Made by a program: the position numbers and the translations under genes
The notes under the pieces: model-generated
Databases searched by the model: none
The model's input: the letters and a program-made list of their open reading frames with translations, nothing else
What the model was told of the DNA's origin: nothing
In this document: positions 43,480 through 54,149 of the stretch, one piece after another
Position numbering within the stretch: position 1 is the stretch's first letter
Layout: every line of letters starts with the position of its first letter
From: an uncultured Pelagibacteraceae bacterium
Lineage (GTDB): Bacteria; Pseudomonadota; Alphaproteobacteria; Pelagibacterales; Pelagibacteraceae
NCBI GenBank assembly: GCA_902599665.1
Contig: CACKGK010000002.1
Coordinates: forward strand, 81,184-135,332
DNA: 54,149 nucleotides
Direction of reading: 5' to 3'

Positions 43480-44803
43480 AGACAAAGATAGAATATTTCA
43501 AAATTTATATAATGATAGTGGTGCAGATTTACAGTCTGCCAAATTAAGAAATGATTGGATTGGAACAAAAGATATTTTAGAAAAAGGAAGAGAATGGATC
43601 ATTAATGAGGTTAAAGCCTCTGAACTCAGAGGTAGAGGTGGAGCTGGTTTTCCTACTGGTCTAAAATGGTCTTTTGCACCAAAAGAAATTGGATCTAGAC
43701 CTCATTATTTAGTTATTAATGCAGACGAGTCAGAACCTGGCACATGCAAAGATAGAGATATATTAAGATTTGAACCCCACAAATTAATAGAAGGATGTTT
43801 AATAGCTTCTTATGCAGTTAATGCTCACAAATGTTATATTTATATAAGAGGTGAATATTTTAATGAAGGTCAAAAACTTCAGACTGCTATAGATGAGGCT
43901 TATAAAAATAAGTTAATTGGTGAAAATGCATTAGATTCAGGATGGGATTTAGATATCTACATTCATTATGGAGCTGGCGCTTACATTTGTGGTGAAGAAA
44001 CTGCATTACTTGAGAGTTTAGAAGGTAAAAAGGGACAGCCAAGATTAAAGCCACCATTTCCTGCATTAATTGGACTTTATGGATGTCCAACGATCATTAA
44101 TAATGTTGAAACCGTTGCGGCTGTGCCTACTATTTTAAAAAGAGGAGCAAAATGGTTTAGCTCACTTGGAAGACCAAAAAACACGGGAACAAAAATATAT
44201 TGTATTTCGGGAAATGTAAATAACCCATGTAATGTGGAAGAGGAAATGGGAATTCCACTTAAAGAATTGATTGAAACTCATGCTGGAGGTGTTGTTGGAG
44301 GGTGGGATAATCTTAAAGCTGTAATACCTGGTGGATCTTCTATGCCAATGTTGCCCAAGGAAATTTGTGACAATATTAAAATGGATTTTGATGCATGTGT
44401 TGAGAATAAAACAGGTCTTGGAACTGCTGGAATTGTTGTAATCAATAATGATCAAGATATCATTAAGTGTATGGCAAGAATAGCCAGATTTTATAAGCAT
44501 GAAAGCTGTGGTCAGTGCACACCTTGCAGGGAAGGATCCGGGTGGATGTGGAGAATGTTAGAAAGAATGGCAGCAGGCGAAGCAACCCCTGATGAGGTTG
44601 ACATGCTTTTTGATGTAACCAAACAAATAGAAGGTCATACAATTTGTGCTTTTGGAGAAGGATCTTCTTGGCCAGTTCAAGGTTTGATAAGACATTTTAA
44701 AGATGAAATATTAGAAAGAAATAAATTTGATCCTGTTGTGAAAAAACAAAAAAACATTCCTTACTTAGTAGATCAACATTTATTCGAAAAAGAAAATGCC
44801 TAA
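43472..44803 (+). CDS. nuoF: NADH-quinone oxidoreductase subunit F
   Basis: A 443-residue NADH-binding subunit with FMN and cluster N3. [13 protein letters not shown] binds [20 protein letters not shown] and [17 protein letters not shown] belong to the nucleotide site, and the cluster ligands are in [12 protein letters not shown] plus the Cys of [10 protein letters not shown]. It is the electron-entry point of complex I. Overlaps nuoG by 8 bases. Confidence 0.96.
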   Translation: MLKDKDRIFQNLYNDSGADLQSAKLRNDWIGTKDILEKGREWIINEVKASELRGRGGAGFPTGLKWSFAPKEIGSRPHYLVINADESEPGTCKDRDILRFEPHKLIEGCLIASYAVNAHKCYIYIRGEYFNEGQKLQTAIDEAYKNKLIGENALDSGWDLDIYIHYGAGAYICGEETALLESLEGKKGQPRLKPPFPALIGLYGCPTIINNVETVAAVPTILKRGAKWFSSLGRPKNTGTKIYCISGNVNNPCNVEEEMGIPLKELIETHAGGVVGGWDNLKAVIPGGSSMPMLPKEICDNIKMDFDACVENKTGLGTAGIVVINNDQDIIKCMARIARFYKHESCGQCTPCREGSGWMWRMLERMAAGEATPDEVDMLFDVTKQIEGHTICAFGEGSSWPVQGLIRHFKDEILERNKFDPVVKKQKNIPYLVDQHLFEKENA

Positions 44804-46823
44804 ATTAAAAGTAAATGATATTGATATTGAAGTTGAAGATGGCCTAACGGTACTCCAAGCATGTGAACAAGCTGGAGCTGAAATACCAAGATTTTGTTAT
44901 CATGAAAAACTTTCCATAGCTGGAAACTGTCGTATGTGTTTGGTTGAAATGGAAAAATCACCTAAACCTATAGCTTCATGCGCAATGCCTGCAACCGAAG
45001 GAATGGTTATCAAAACAAATACAGAAAAAGTTGAAAAAGCAAGAAAAGGTGTAATGGAGTTTTTACTGGCTAACCACCCACTAGATTGTCCTGTTTGCGA
45101 TCAAGGAGGGGAGTGTGATTTACAAGATCAATCTATGTTTTATGGAATTGATAAATCAAGATTTAAAGAGAATAAAAGATTCGTGCCTGAAAAATACATG
45201 GGTCCATTAATAAAAACTCAAATGACTAGATGTATTCATTGTACTAGATGTATTAGATTTGCTACTGAAGTAGCGGGTGTGCCAGAATTAGGAGCGATCG
45301 GACGTGGAGAAAATATGGAAATTACTACATATTTAGAGAAATCCATGGAGTCTGAAATGTCAGCTAATGTAATTGATTTATGTCCAGTTGGTGCATTAAC
45401 TTCTAAACCTTATGTGTTCGAGGCAAGACCTTGGGAACTTAAAAAGACTGAAACAATTGATGTTATGGATGCTGTTGGATCGAATATTAGAGTAGATACT
45501 TATGATTGGGAAGTAAAAAGGGTTTTACCAAGAATTAATGAGGAAATTAATGAAGAGTGGATTTCTGATAAAACAAGATATGCATGCGATGGTTTAAAAA
45601 ATCAAAGATTAGACACACCATTTATAAAAAATAATGGAAACTTTGAAGAAATAAGTTGGCAAGATGCATACAAAAAAATTAAAGAAAAAATTTCAATAAC
45701 ATCGCCGGACAAAATAGTTGGTTTAACTGGTGACATGACAAACATGGAAACTATGTTTGCTGTTAAAAACTTATTTCAAAAAACATTAAATTCAAGTTAT
45801 TTGGATTCAAGAGCTAAACATACTTACATAAATTTTGAAAACAGAAGTAATTATTTGTTTAACTCTGGCATAGAAGGGATTGAAGAAAGTGATATTATAT
45901 TACTAATAGGCACAAACCCAAGATTTGAGGCAACTATATTAAACTCAAGAATAAGAAAAACTTATTTAAAAAATAAAACTGAAATATTTTCTTTAGAAAA
46001 TGTGGGTGATTTAACTTATCCTTATACAGTTTTAGAAAATAATTCAAAAGTAATTGATAAAATAATCAAAAATGAACACAATCTTTCAAACAAAATTGTA
46101 TGTGCAGAAAAACCTATAATTATCTTAGGTCAATCAATATTAAATAGTAAAAATGGTGCATATATATTTGAAGAGTTAAAAAGGTATTTAACTAGTATTA
46201 ATAAAATTGATGATAATTGGAATGCACTAAATATTTTATCAACTGATGCATCGGCTGTTGGTTCTTATGATTTAGGCATTTTTTCCTCAAATGATGGAAG
46301 TAACAAAACTCTTAAAAAAATCAATGATAGTGAAGCAGAAATAATATTTTTGTTAGGCCAAGATAACCTCAAAATTAAAAAAAGTAATGAATTTATAATT
46401 TATATTGGAAGTCATGGCGATAACGGTGCAGATATGGCAGATCTTATATTGCCTGGTGCCGCATATACTGAACAAGATGGTTATTTCACTAACTTAGAAG
46501 GAAAGCTTCAAAAAGCATATAAAGCTTCATATCCACCAGGAGAAGCTAAAGAAGATTGGCAAATAATTAATGAATTATCTTCTACTATCCTTGGAAATCC
46601 TCTATTTAAAAATAAAGATGAACTACTAAAATCTATGCAAAATCATTTAAATAATCAAAATATTAAAAATTTTGAAGTTCCTACGTATAATTTGAATGAT
46701 GAAAAAATATTAGTTGAAGATATTGATTATTATTATTCTAATGCTATTGCTCGTGCATCCAAAACAATGTCAGAGTGTAGATACGCAAGAACTAATTTGA
46801 AAAAAACTGGAACCGAGGGTTAA
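44796..46823 (+). CDS. nuoG: NADH-quinone oxidoreductase subunit G
   Basis: A 675-residue 75-kDa-type subunit. The N-terminal ferredoxin-like part carries the N1b cysteines (CYHE...GNCRMC...ASCAMP). [19 protein letters not shown] gives the His/Cys ligands of N5, and [11 protein letters not shown] plus [11 protein letters not shown] give N4. The large C-terminal molybdopterin-like domain has lost metal binding and is strongly diverged and lysine/asparagine-rich. The extra N7 cluster motif of some bacteria is absent. Its stop overlaps nuoH by one base. Confidence 0.95.
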   Translation: MPKLKVNDIDIEVEDGLTVLQACEQAGAEIPRFCYHEKLSIAGNCRMCLVEMEKSPKPIASCAMPATEGMVIKTNTEKVEKARKGVMEFLLANHPLDCPVCDQGGECDLQDQSMFYGIDKSRFKENKRFVPEKYMGPLIKTQMTRCIHCTRCIRFATEVAGVPELGAIGRGENMEITTYLEKSMESEMSANVIDLCPVGALTSKPYVFEARPWELKKTETIDVMDAVGSNIRVDTYDWEVKRVLPRINEEINEEWISDKTRYACDGLKNQRLDTPFIKNNGNFEEISWQDAYKKIKEKISITSPDKIVGLTGDMTNMETMFAVKNLFQKTLNSSYLDSRAKHTYINFENRSNYLFNSGIEGIEESDIILLIGTNPRFEATILNSRIRKTYLKNKTEIFSLENVGDLTYPYTVLENNSKVIDKIIKNEHNLSNKIVCAEKPIIILGQSILNSKNGAYIFEELKRYLTSINKIDDNWNALNILSTDASAVGSYDLGIFSSNDGSNKTLKKINDSEAEIIFLLGQDNLKIKKSNEFIIYIGSHGDNGADMADLILPGAAYTEQDGYFTNLEGKLQKAYKASYPPGEAKEDWQIINELSSTILGNPLFKNKDELLKSMQNHLNNQNIKNFEVPTYNLNDEKILVEDIDYYYSNAIARASKTMSECRYARTNLKKTGTEG

Positions 46824-47824
46824 TGGACTCTTATTTTTCAATATTATTTACTGAGGTTTATAAAATTTTATTTTTATTAGTGCCTGTTTTAGTTTCTGTA
46901 GCAATGATAGTTTGGCTTGATAGAAGAGTCTGGGCCTTTGTACAAAAACGAAGAGGACCCAATGTTGTTGGTCCATTTGGTTTATTCCAATCATTAGCTG
47001 ATGCATTAAAATATACCTTTAAAGAAATAATAATACCTGCAAGCTCAAATAAACTTGTATTTGTATTAGCTCCAGTCGTGACTATGACATTAGCATTAAT
47101 ATCATGGGCAGTAATACCATTTGGCGAAGATTTTGTTCTAGCTGATATCAATGTTGGTATTTTATATCTTTTCGCAGTTTCATCATTAGGTGTATATGGA
47201 ATAATTATGGGAGGATGGGCCTCCAATTCTAAATACCCTTTTTTAGGTGCAATCAGATCTGCTGCACAAATGGTATCATACGAAGTTTCAATAGGAGTTA
47301 TAATTATCAACGTTCTATTATGTGTTGGATCTTTAAATTTAAGTGACATAGTTATGGCACAACAAAATTTATGGTTTGTAATTCCTTTATTTCCTATGTT
47401 TGTAATTTTTTTTATTTCTGCACTAGCAGAAACAAATCGCCCTCCATTTGATTTACCAGAAGCAGAAGCTGAATTAGTGGCAGGATATCAAACTGAATAT
47501 TCAGGAATGATGTATGCTATGTTTTGGTTAGGAGAATATGCAAATATTTTGTTAATGTGTGCAATGGGAGCAGTTTTATTTTTGGGTGGCTGGTTATCTC
47601 CAATAGACATCTTCCCATTTAATGCTATTCCAGGTCCATTTTGGTTAATCTTTAAAATATTGTTTTTATTTATTTTATTTGCGTTAGTTAAAGCAACTGT
47701 TCCAAGATACAGATATGACCAATTAATGAAGCTTGGTTGGAAGATATTTCTCCCATTTTCACTGTTTTATGTTGTTTTAACTTCAAGTTTTTTACTATAT
47801 TTTGATTTATTACCAGGAAAATAA
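46823..47824 (+). CDS. nuoH: NADH-quinone oxidoreductase subunit H
   Basis: A 333-residue membrane subunit with about eight helices that contacts the quinone site. [32 protein letters not shown] and [20 protein letters not shown] are invariant blocks; their glutamates start the proton path. NuoI follows with no gap beyond the stop codon. Confidence 0.96.
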   Translation: MDSYFSILFTEVYKILFLLVPVLVSVAMIVWLDRRVWAFVQKRRGPNVVGPFGLFQSLADALKYTFKEIIIPASSNKLVFVLAPVVTMTLALISWAVIPFGEDFVLADINVGILYLFAVSSLGVYGIIMGGWASNSKYPFLGAIRSAAQMVSYEVSIGVIIINVLLCVGSLNLSDIVMAQQNLWFVIPLFPMFVIFFISALAETNRPPFDLPEAEAELVAGYQTEYSGMMYAMFWLGEYANILLMCAMGAVLFLGGWLSPIDIFPFNAIPGPFWLIFKILFLFILFALVKATVPRYRYDQLMKLGWKIFLPFSLFYVVLTSSFLLYFDLLPGK

Positions 47825-48310
47825 ATGAAAATTTCACGATTATTAAAAACTATATTCATGATTGATTTTGTGACTAGTTTATTAATTGCAATAAAAGAGA
47901 CTTTTAGGGCAAAAAAGACAATCAATTATCCTTTTGAAAAGGGGTCTTTAGGAACGAGGTCTAGAGGGGAGCACGCTCTAAGAAGATATCCTAATGGGGA
48001 AGAAAGATGCATCGCATGTAAACTTTGTGAAGCAGTATGCCCAGCCCAGGCTATTACAATTGAGTCAAAGGAAAGAGATGATGGAAGTAGAAAAACTGTA
48101 AGATACGATATTGATATGCTTAAATGTATTTATTGCGGTCTTTGTGAAGAATCTTGTCCTGTAGATGCAATTGTTCAAGGTCCTAATTTTGAATTTGCAA
48201 CAGAAACTAGAGAAGAACTTTATTATACAAAAGAAAAACTTTTGGAAAATGGAGACAGATGGGAAAACATTTTAGCTGCCAATATTAAGGCTGATAGCTC
48301 TCACAGATAA
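47825..48310 (+). CDS. nuoI: NADH-quinone oxidoreductase subunit I
   Basis: A 161-residue ferredoxin-type subunit with two 4Fe-4S clusters (N6a, N6b). Cluster motifs are [16 protein letters not shown] and [16 protein letters not shown]. The basic/aromatic N-terminus anchors it on the membrane arm. Four bases separate it from nuoJ. Confidence 0.96.
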   Translation: MKISRLLKTIFMIDFVTSLLIAIKETFRAKKTINYPFEKGSLGTRSRGEHALRRYPNGEERCIACKLCEAVCPAQAITIESKERDDGSRKTVRYDIDMLKCIYCGLCEESCPVDAIVQGPNFEFATETREELYYTKEKLLENGDRWENILAANIKADSSHR

Positions 48311-48314
48311 TCTT

Positions 48315-48950
48315 ATGATTGCACACTCAGTTTTTTTTTATATTTTTTCTTTAATAGCTATTGTTTCAGCAGTCATGGTAACAGTTTCAAAAAATACAGT
48401 TCACTCTGTATTTTTTTTAATACTAGATTTCATTAGCATATCCTGTTTGTTTATTATGATAGGTGCAGAATTTTTAGGCATGATAATGCTTATAGTTTAT
48501 GTTGGAGCGGTTGCAGTTTTATTTTTATTTGTTGTAATGATGTTAAACGTAGCTGAACAAAAAGGTCAGTGGTTTAGTTCAAGATGGGATGGTGGAACAC
48601 ATATCCCAGTTGGTTTGTTAGTAAGTTTAATTATTTTTTTTGAACTTATTATTGTAATTGGAGGTTGGAAGTATAAACCTGATTTATTAAATAGTCTTTC
48701 TGTAAACATATCTACAGAAGTCACTAATACTAGATCTATTGGAAATATTTTATATACGGATTATATACTTCTATTTCAAATTTCAGGAATGATACTGTTA
48801 GTTGCTATGATTGGAGCAATTGTTTTAACTTACAGAGAGAGAGCTGGAGTTAAAAGACAAAGTTATGTCAAACAAATTTCTAGAGAAAGAGACGAAGGTG
48901 TTGATTTAGTTGAGGCTGAGAGAAATAAAGGAGTTAAAATAGATGCTTAG
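48315..48950 (+). CDS. nuoJ: NADH-quinone oxidoreductase subunit J
   Basis: A 211-residue membrane subunit of five helices. [27 protein letters not shown] is the conserved third-helix region containing the pi-bulge segment. The roughly 40-residue charged C-terminal tail is cytoplasmic. Overlaps nuoK by 8 bases. Confidence 0.93.
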   Translation: MIAHSVFFYIFSLIAIVSAVMVTVSKNTVHSVFFLILDFISISCLFIMIGAEFLGMIMLIVYVGAVAVLFLFVVMMLNVAEQKGQWFSSRWDGGTHIPVGLLVSLIIFFELIIVIGGWKYKPDLLNSLSVNISTEVTNTRSIGNILYTDYILLFQISGMILLVAMIGAIVLTYRERAGVKRQSYVKQISRERDEGVDLVEAERNKGVKIDA

Positions 48951-49254
48951 CATAGGTTTAGGACATTATTTAACATTAGCTGCAATAATATTTACTATAG
49001 GTGTTGTTGGAATTTTTCTTAATAGAAAAAATGTAATAGTTATTTTAATGAGTATCGAACTAATATTACTTGCAGTTAATATAAACCTTGTTGCCTTTTC
49101 TATATTTATTAATGATTTAAGTGGGCAAATATTTACACTATTTATTTTAACAGTTGCCGCCGCTGAAGCAGCTATTGGGTTAGCCATAATTGTAGTTTAT
49201 TTTAGAAATTCAGACACAATAAGAGTTGAAGAAATTAAAAATTTAAAAGGATAA
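48943..49254 (+). CDS. nuoK: NADH-quinone oxidoreductase subunit K
   Basis: A 103-residue, three-helix membrane subunit. The membrane glutamates of the proton path are in [11 protein letters not shown] and [11 protein letters not shown]. Length and both motifs match the family closely. One base separates it from nuoL. Confidence 0.95.
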   Translation: MLSIGLGHYLTLAAIIFTIGVVGIFLNRKNVIVILMSIELILLAVNINLVAFSIFINDLSGQIFTLFILTVAAAEAAIGLAIIVVYFRNSDTIRVEEIKNLKG

Positions 49255-49255
49255 A

Positions 49256-51169
49256 ATGGAATACCTAATTTTGTTTCTACCTCTTATAGGATCTGTAATT
49301 AGTGGTTTTTTTGGAAAGAAAATAGGTGACAGAAATTCCCAAGTTTTAACAAGTTCATTTGTTAGTATTTCAGCAATACTTTCTTTAGTTGTTTTGTATA
49401 AAGTTATTAGTTCGGACTATTCAAACAATCTTGTAGTAGCTACCTGGATTAACTCTGGAACTTTAAATGTTAATTGGTCGATAAAAATTGACTCCTTATC
49501 AGCAGTTATGTTTGTTGTGGTAAATTTTGTTTCAGCTTTAGTTCATATTTACTCAATTGGATACATGTCACATGATGCTCACAAAACGAGATTCATGGCA
49601 TATTTATCATTGTTTACTTTTGCAATGTTAACTTTAGTAAGTTCAGATAACTTTATTCAACTATTTTTTGGATGGGAAGGTGTAGGCTTATGCTCATATT
49701 TTTTAATTGGATTTTGGTTTAAAAAAGAGAGTGCAAACAAAGCTGCAATAAAAGCCTTTGTTGTTAACAGAGTTGGTGACTTTGGTTTAGCTCTTGGAAT
49801 TTTTCTGATTTTTTATGTTTTTGGTACAGTCAATTATGATGAGGTTTTTGAACAAATTCCAAATGTTTTAGATAAAGAAATTAATTTCATTGGTATTAAT
49901 ATAGAAATTATTGATTTGATTTGTTTGCTTCTATTAATTGGAGCAATGGGTAAATCAGCTCAATTTTTATTACATACTTGGTTGCCTGATGCTATGGAGG
50001 GCCCAACACCAGTATCAGCATTAATTCATGCAGCAACAATGGTGACAGCAGGGGTATTCCTGATTGTCAGATGCTCACCTATATATGAATATTCTCCATT
50101 AGCTCTCACAGTTATAACTATAATTGGAATGACTACTGCTTTCTTTGCAGCAACAGTTGCACTTGTTCAAAATGATATAAAAAAAATTATTGCTTATTCT
50201 ACATGTAGTCAATTGGGCTATATGTTTTTTGCTGCCGGAGTAGGCGCTTACAATGTTGCAATGTTTCATCTATTTACACATGCCTTTTTTAAAGCTTTGC
50301 TATTTTTAGGAGCGGGTGCTGTAATTCATTCATTTCATGAGGAACAAGATATAAATAAAATGGGTGGAGTTATTAAGAAACTCCCATATACATATGTATT
50401 AATGCTTATTGGCACTCTTGCTTTAACAGGTTTTCCTTTTTTATCAGGTTTTTATTCTAAAGATGCAATAATAGAATTTGCTTACCTAAGAGGAAATGGA
50501 ATAGGAATACTTGCAGCTTTTGTTGGTATTGTTACAGCTTTATTAACATCAATTTATTCCTGGAGACTTATATTTAAAACATTTCATGGTAATTTTAATA
50601 ATAAAGAACTTAGTTTTGATAAAATACACGAGTCTCCTATGGTTATGATTGCCCCGTTAGTAATCTTGGCAATAGGAGCTATTTTTGCAGGTATGGCGTT
50701 TAAAGATTTATTTATAGGGCATGAAATAGCGTATGAATTTTGGGGTCAATCTATAAAATTCTTAGAACCACTCAGCACAGATCATCCACCAACATGGTTT
50801 TTACTTTTAACACCTATACTAGTTACTTCTGCAATTCCATTTTCATATTATTTGTATCTAAAAAATAAATACATAGTTTCAGGATTGAAAGAAATGAATG
50901 AACCAATTTACCAATTTTTAGTTAAAAAATGGTACTTTGATGAAATATACGATTACCTATTTGTTAATCCTTCAAAAAGAATTGGAAAGTTTTTATGGAA
51001 AAAGGTTGATGGATCAATAATTGATAAATTTGGTCCTGATGGGATTTCAAATGTAATTAAAAATTTATCAACAAAAGCAGTCAAATTTCAATCTGGATTT
51101 ATTTATCAATATGCATTTGTTATGTTGATTGGATTTTCGGTTTTACTAACAATATTGATATTAAATTAA
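49256..51169 (+). CDS. nuoL: NADH-quinone oxidoreductase subunit L
   Basis: A 637-residue antiporter-like proton-pumping subunit with a long lateral C-terminal helix. GWEGVGLCSYFLIGFW, HTWLPDAMEGPTPVSALIHAATMVTAG and KKIIAYSTCSQLGYM are the conserved channel segments with key Glu and Lys residues. A final helix ends the protein. Overlaps nuoM by one base. Confidence 0.96.
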   Translation: MEYLILFLPLIGSVISGFFGKKIGDRNSQVLTSSFVSISAILSLVVLYKVISSDYSNNLVVATWINSGTLNVNWSIKIDSLSAVMFVVVNFVSALVHIYSIGYMSHDAHKTRFMAYLSLFTFAMLTLVSSDNFIQLFFGWEGVGLCSYFLIGFWFKKESANKAAIKAFVVNRVGDFGLALGIFLIFYVFGTVNYDEVFEQIPNVLDKEINFIGINIEIIDLICLLLLIGAMGKSAQFLLHTWLPDAMEGPTPVSALIHAATMVTAGVFLIVRCSPIYEYSPLALTVITIIGMTTAFFAATVALVQNDIKKIIAYSTCSQLGYMFFAAGVGAYNVAMFHLFTHAFFKALLFLGAGAVIHSFHEEQDINKMGGVIKKLPYTYVLMLIGTLALTGFPFLSGFYSKDAIIEFAYLRGNGIGILAAFVGIVTALLTSIYSWRLIFKTFHGNFNNKELSFDKIHESPMVMIAPLVILAIGAIFAGMAFKDLFIGHEIAYEFWGQSIKFLEPLSTDHPPTWFLLLTPILVTSAIPFSYYLYLKNKYIVSGLKEMNEPIYQFLVKKWYFDEIYDYLFVNPSKRIGKFLWKKVDGSIIDKFGPDGISNVIKNLSTKAVKFQSGFIYQYAFVMLIGFSVLLTILILN

Positions 51170-52665
51170 TGAACTTTCCAATTTTATCGTCTTTAATATT
51201 ACTACCGACTATAGGAGCTTTATTTATATTATTCACAAAATCATCAAGTGGAAAATATCAAAGTTCCAAATATGTAGCCTTATTTATTTCTTTAGCAAAT
51301 TTTTTATTGTCTTTATATCTTTGGTATGTTTTTGATAAAAATTCAATAGACTTTCAGTTTGTAGAAAATAGAGAATGGTTATCAGGATTTATAAATTATA
51401 AAGTTGGAATAGATGGTATTTCAATTTTATTTATAATATTAACAACTTTCATAACTCCAATTTGTATTATTTCAGTTAATGCTACAATTACAAATAGACT
51501 AAAGGATTTCTTAATTGCAATATTAATTATGGAAACATTTATGATTGGTGTTTTCTGCTCACTTGATCTAGTAGTATTTTATTTATTTTTTGAGGCAGGT
51601 CTTATACCGATGTTTTTAATAATTGGTATTTGGGGTGGAGAAAGAAGAGTCTACTCGGCTTTTAAATTTTTTCTGTACACTTTATTGGGATCAGTTCTTA
51701 TGTTGGTTGCTATTATTGCAATTTATTGGATAACAGGAACCACTGATGTTGAAAAACTTTATGAACTTGGTATCCAGGTGGAATATCAAAATTTATTATG
51801 GCTAGCATTTTTTAGTTCTTTTGCAGTAAAAACTCCTATGTGGCCTGTACATACTTGGCTACCTGATGCTCATGTAGAAGCTCCAACTGTTGGCTCTGTA
51901 TTACTAGCAGCAATACTCCTCAAAATGGCTGGATATGGATTTATTAGATTTTCTCTAGGTTTATTTCCTATAGCTTCGGAAAATTTTACAATGTTAGTGT
52001 ATATCTTAAGTTTAATTGCAATTATTTACACATCTCTAGTAGCTTTGATGCAAGACGATATGAAAAAACTTATAGCATACTCGTCTGTTGCGCATATGGG
52101 CTTTGTAACACTAGGCATCTTCACAATGACCCAACAAGGCATTGAGGGAAGCATTTTCCAAATGATTAGTCATGGACTTGTATCAGCTGCACTTTTCTTA
52201 AGTGTTGGAGTTGTTTATGAAAGGCATCACACAAGGTTAATTAATAAATATGGGGGTTTAGTCTCTATAATGCCTAGATATGCAATTGTCTTTATGGTTT
52301 TCACACTAGGAGCTTTAGGACTGCCTGGAACAACTGGTTTTATTGGAGAATTTTTAATTTTGATGGGTGCATTTGAGAAAAATATCTTAGTAGCAATGAT
52401 TGCAAGTTTAGGAGTAATTTTAGGAGCAGCATATATGTTGTGGCTATTTAAAAGAGTTGTTTTTGGCGAAATGAAAAATCAAGAGCTTAAAAGTATGAAA
52501 GATTTAAAATCTTTTGAAATTATCACTTTATCAGCTCTAGTAGTACCAATTTTATTTTTTGGTTTTTATCCAGAGCCTTTGATAAATTCAATTGAAGTAT
52601 CTGTCGAGAATACTTTAAACATGTATAACTTTGACTTAGTTAACAACATTGCATCAAGAGACTAA
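51169..52665 (+). CDS. nuoM: NADH-quinone oxidoreductase subunit M
   Basis: A 498-residue antiporter-like subunit with about 14 helices. Conserved blocks are YLFFEAGLIPMFLIIGIWGG, WPVHTWLPDAHVEAPT and KKLIAYSSVAHMGFV, with the trans-membrane Glu and Lys of the proton channel. The stop overlaps nuoN by one base. Confidence 0.96.
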   Translation: MNFPILSSLILLPTIGALFILFTKSSSGKYQSSKYVALFISLANFLLSLYLWYVFDKNSIDFQFVENREWLSGFINYKVGIDGISILFIILTTFITPICIISVNATITNRLKDFLIAILIMETFMIGVFCSLDLVVFYLFFEAGLIPMFLIIGIWGGERRVYSAFKFFLYTLLGSVLMLVAIIAIYWITGTTDVEKLYELGIQVEYQNLLWLAFFSSFAVKTPMWPVHTWLPDAHVEAPTVGSVLLAAILLKMAGYGFIRFSLGLFPIASENFTMLVYILSLIAIIYTSLVALMQDDMKKLIAYSSVAHMGFVTLGIFTMTQQGIEGSIFQMISHGLVSAALFLSVGVVYERHHTRLINKYGGLVSIMPRYAIVFMVFTLGALGLPGTTGFIGEFLILMGAFEKNILVAMIASLGVILGAAYMLWLFKRVVFGEMKNQELKSMKDLKSFEIITLSALVVPILFFGFYPEPLINSIEVSVENTLNMYNFDLVNNIASRD

Positions 52666-54080
52666 TGGAAAATTTACAATATATATTACCTGAAATCTTT
52701 ATATCGGCATCTATAATGTTATTCTTATTAGTTGGAGTTTTTAAAAAAAATAGTGCGAGTCTAATTTATAATTTATCTAATATATCTTTAGTTATCTTAT
52801 TGGCACTAATAATAAATCTCAGCTCATTAGATAAAGTTTACTTATTCAATAATTCATATTTGATAGATAATTTATCTAATTATATGAAGATTATACTTGT
52901 CGGATCTGGAATTTTTGTAATGTTAACTGGATCAAAATATATTCAAGTAATCAATTTAAATAAAATTGAATATCCAATCCTCATATTAAGCAGCATTTTG
53001 GGAATGATGATAATGATAAGTTCAAATGATTTAATAGTTTTTTATATGGGTCTTGAACTTCAATCATTAGCTTTGTATGTTCTTGCATCATTTAATAGAG
53101 ATAATTTACTTTCTACGGAGTCTGGACTAAAATATTTTGTTCTTAGCGCATTATCATCTGGTTTATTATTGTATGGGTGCTCATTAACTTATGGATTTTC
53201 TGAAAGTACAAATTTTAATCAAATACTTATAAACTCTACTGAATTTAATTATGGCACCACGTTTGGGATAGTTTTTATTTTAGTTGGTCTTGCATTTAAA
53301 ATATCAGCTGTACCTTTTCATATGTGGGCTCCAGATGTTTATCAAGGCTCTCCAACATCTGTAACATTATTCTTTGCTATACTTCCAAAAATAGCTGCAC
53401 TTTCTGTATTCATTAAGTTTTTGTACACACCTTTTGCCAATATGAATGATCAGTGGCAAACTATCATTGTATTTATTTCAATAGCTTCAATGATATTTGG
53501 TGCTGTAGCAGCCATAGGTCAAAAAAACTTAAAAAGATTAATCGCTTATAGTTCAATTAGTCATATCGGATATGCTTTGGCTGGATTGGCAACAGTTAGC
53601 AATCAAGGAATACAAAGTTCTATTACATATATATCTATTTATTTGGTAATGAATTTAGCTTTTTTTAGCTGTTTATTTATGCTTAGAAGAAATGAGAAAT
53701 ATTATGAAAATATAGAGGACTTATCAGGACTTTCTAAAAAGCATCCAATTTTATCTTTCTCATTATTGATAGTTTTATTTTCATTAGCAGGTATACCCCC
53801 GCTTGCAGGTTTTTTTGCAAAGTTTTATATATTCTTAGCTGTTATAGAACAATCTATGTATTTTTTAGCAATTGTAGGATTGTTAGCAACTGTTGTTGCA
53901 GCTTTTTATTACCTAAGAATTATAAAAATTATATATTTCGATCCAGAAAAAGAGGAATATGAAAGATCTCACAATTTAGGACTTAAAATAACCTTAGCTA
54001 TCTCGACATTATTTATATTAGCATATTTTATATATCCTAGTGGTATAACAGAAATAGTATCTAAAATTACTATGATCTAA
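52665..54080 (+). CDS. nuoN: NADH-quinone oxidoreductase subunit N
   Basis: A 471-residue antiporter-like subunit, last gene of the nuo operon. FYMGLELQSLALYVLASFNR, VPFHMWAPDVYQGSPT and KRLIAYSSISHIGYAL are diagnostic. The final TAA overlaps the ATG of birA by one base, so complex I and biotin-ligase translation are coupled. Confidence 0.95.
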   Translation: MENLQYILPEIFISASIMLFLLVGVFKKNSASLIYNLSNISLVILLALIINLSSLDKVYLFNNSYLIDNLSNYMKIILVGSGIFVMLTGSKYIQVINLNKIEYPILILSSILGMMIMISSNDLIVFYMGLELQSLALYVLASFNRDNLLSTESGLKYFVLSALSSGLLLYGCSLTYGFSESTNFNQILINSTEFNYGTTFGIVFILVGLAFKISAVPFHMWAPDVYQGSPTSVTLFFAILPKIAALSVFIKFLYTPFANMNDQWQTIIVFISIASMIFGAVAAIGQKNLKRLIAYSSISHIGYALAGLATVSNQGIQSSITYISIYLVMNLAFFSCLFMLRRNEKYYENIEDLSGLSKKHPILSFSLLIVLFSLAGIPPLAGFFAKFYIFLAVIEQSMYFLAIVGLLATVVAAFYYLRIIKIIYFDPEKEEYERSHNLGLKITLAISTLFILAYFIYPSGITEIVSKITMI

Positions 54081-54149
54081 TGAAATTAAAAAGATATTTA
54101 TACAAAAAAGTTGAAAGCACCAACAACGTAGCAATAAGATTGATTAAGC
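54080..54149 (+). CDS. birA: Biotin--protein ligase, N-terminal fragment
   Basis: Only 23 codons are inside the window. The sequence KVESTNNVA is the STN-x-x-A motif that starts the catalytic domain of BirA/biotin-protein ligases, placed near the N-terminus as in monofunctional (non-DNA-binding) enzymes. The ATG shares its A with the nuoN stop. It attaches biotin to carboxylase carrier proteins; a position after nuoN is usual in compact alphaproteobacterial genomes. Confidence 0.75.
   Translation, partial: MKLKRYLYKKVESTNNVAIRLIK

Noticed and set aside
46858..47349. Minus-strand ORF of 163 codons in nuoH
   Set aside because: NuoH is unambiguous and this frame has no initiation signal or recognisable domain.

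Overview
The window looks like part of a streamlined marine alphaproteobacterial chromosome, most consistent with SAR11 / Pelagibacterales. That assignment is inferred from gene content and style. Base composition is very AT-rich, intergenic gaps are tiny, and neighbouring genes repeatedly overlap by 1-11 bases (TAATG or ATGA junctions). Many genes lack a clear Shine-Dalgarno (SD) sequence. Uptake depends on binding-protein transporters (one ABC, one TRAP). A tig-clpP-clpX-lon block lies near an uninterrupted nuoA-to-nuoN operon that runs into birA. No insertion sequences, phage genes, CRISPR arrays or rRNA genes were seen.

Layout. 1-990: the end of an unidentified protein (possibly an FkbM-type methyltransferase), a secreted cupin, and a 63-residue basic protein with a structured leader. 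1162-10601: a carbohydrate locus. A Gfo/Idh/MocA oxidoreductase and a TIM-barrel isomerase are divergent from an ABC importer (binding protein, two permeases, a 63-residue membrane protein, two ATPases) that runs into a split DhaL/DhaK-type kinase. 10614-16265: a six-gene minus-strand operon (GMC oxidoreductase, TerC-like protein, SDR, M23 peptidase, fumarylacetoacetase/hydratase-family enzyme, M24 creatinase-like protein). 16348-25193: a plus-strand run with a Baeyer-Villiger-type monooxygenase, an FKBP-rhodanese fusion, SDR, aldehyde dehydrogenase, 3-hydroxyisobutyrate-dehydrogenase-like protein and a complete DctPQM TRAP transporter. 25183-31876: mixed single genes (DMT exporter, NCS1 permease, zinc alcohol dehydrogenase, DUF3047, YbgC thioesterase, family-5 uracil-DNA glycosylase, a second HIBADH-like enzyme, DUF1289) plus two very small membrane ORFs on the minus strand.

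31958-37951: tRNA-Leu immediately followed by trigger factor, then ClpP, ClpX and Lon, forming a protein-quality-control block. 37974-39872: an oppositely oriented O-acyltransferase with an SGNH domain, probably a cell-surface gene set into the housekeeping block. 39972-54149: tRNA-Val, tRNA-Asp, the fourteen complex I genes nuoA-N, and the first codons of birA.

How the parts work together. The ABC locus should import a small sugar or polyol and pass it through oxidation or isomerisation and phosphorylation to central metabolism. The TRAP locus should import an organic acid and oxidise it through the SDR, HIBADH-like and ALDH enzymes. NADH from these reactions would enter complex I. Neither substrate can be read from sequence alone. 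The most unusual items are the DhaKL-linked ABC locus, an FKBP-rhodanese fusion with serine at the usual cysteine site, an M24 protein lacking its metal ligands, a 63-residue ORF with mutually exclusive leader hairpins, and trigger factor starting 10 nt after a tRNA.
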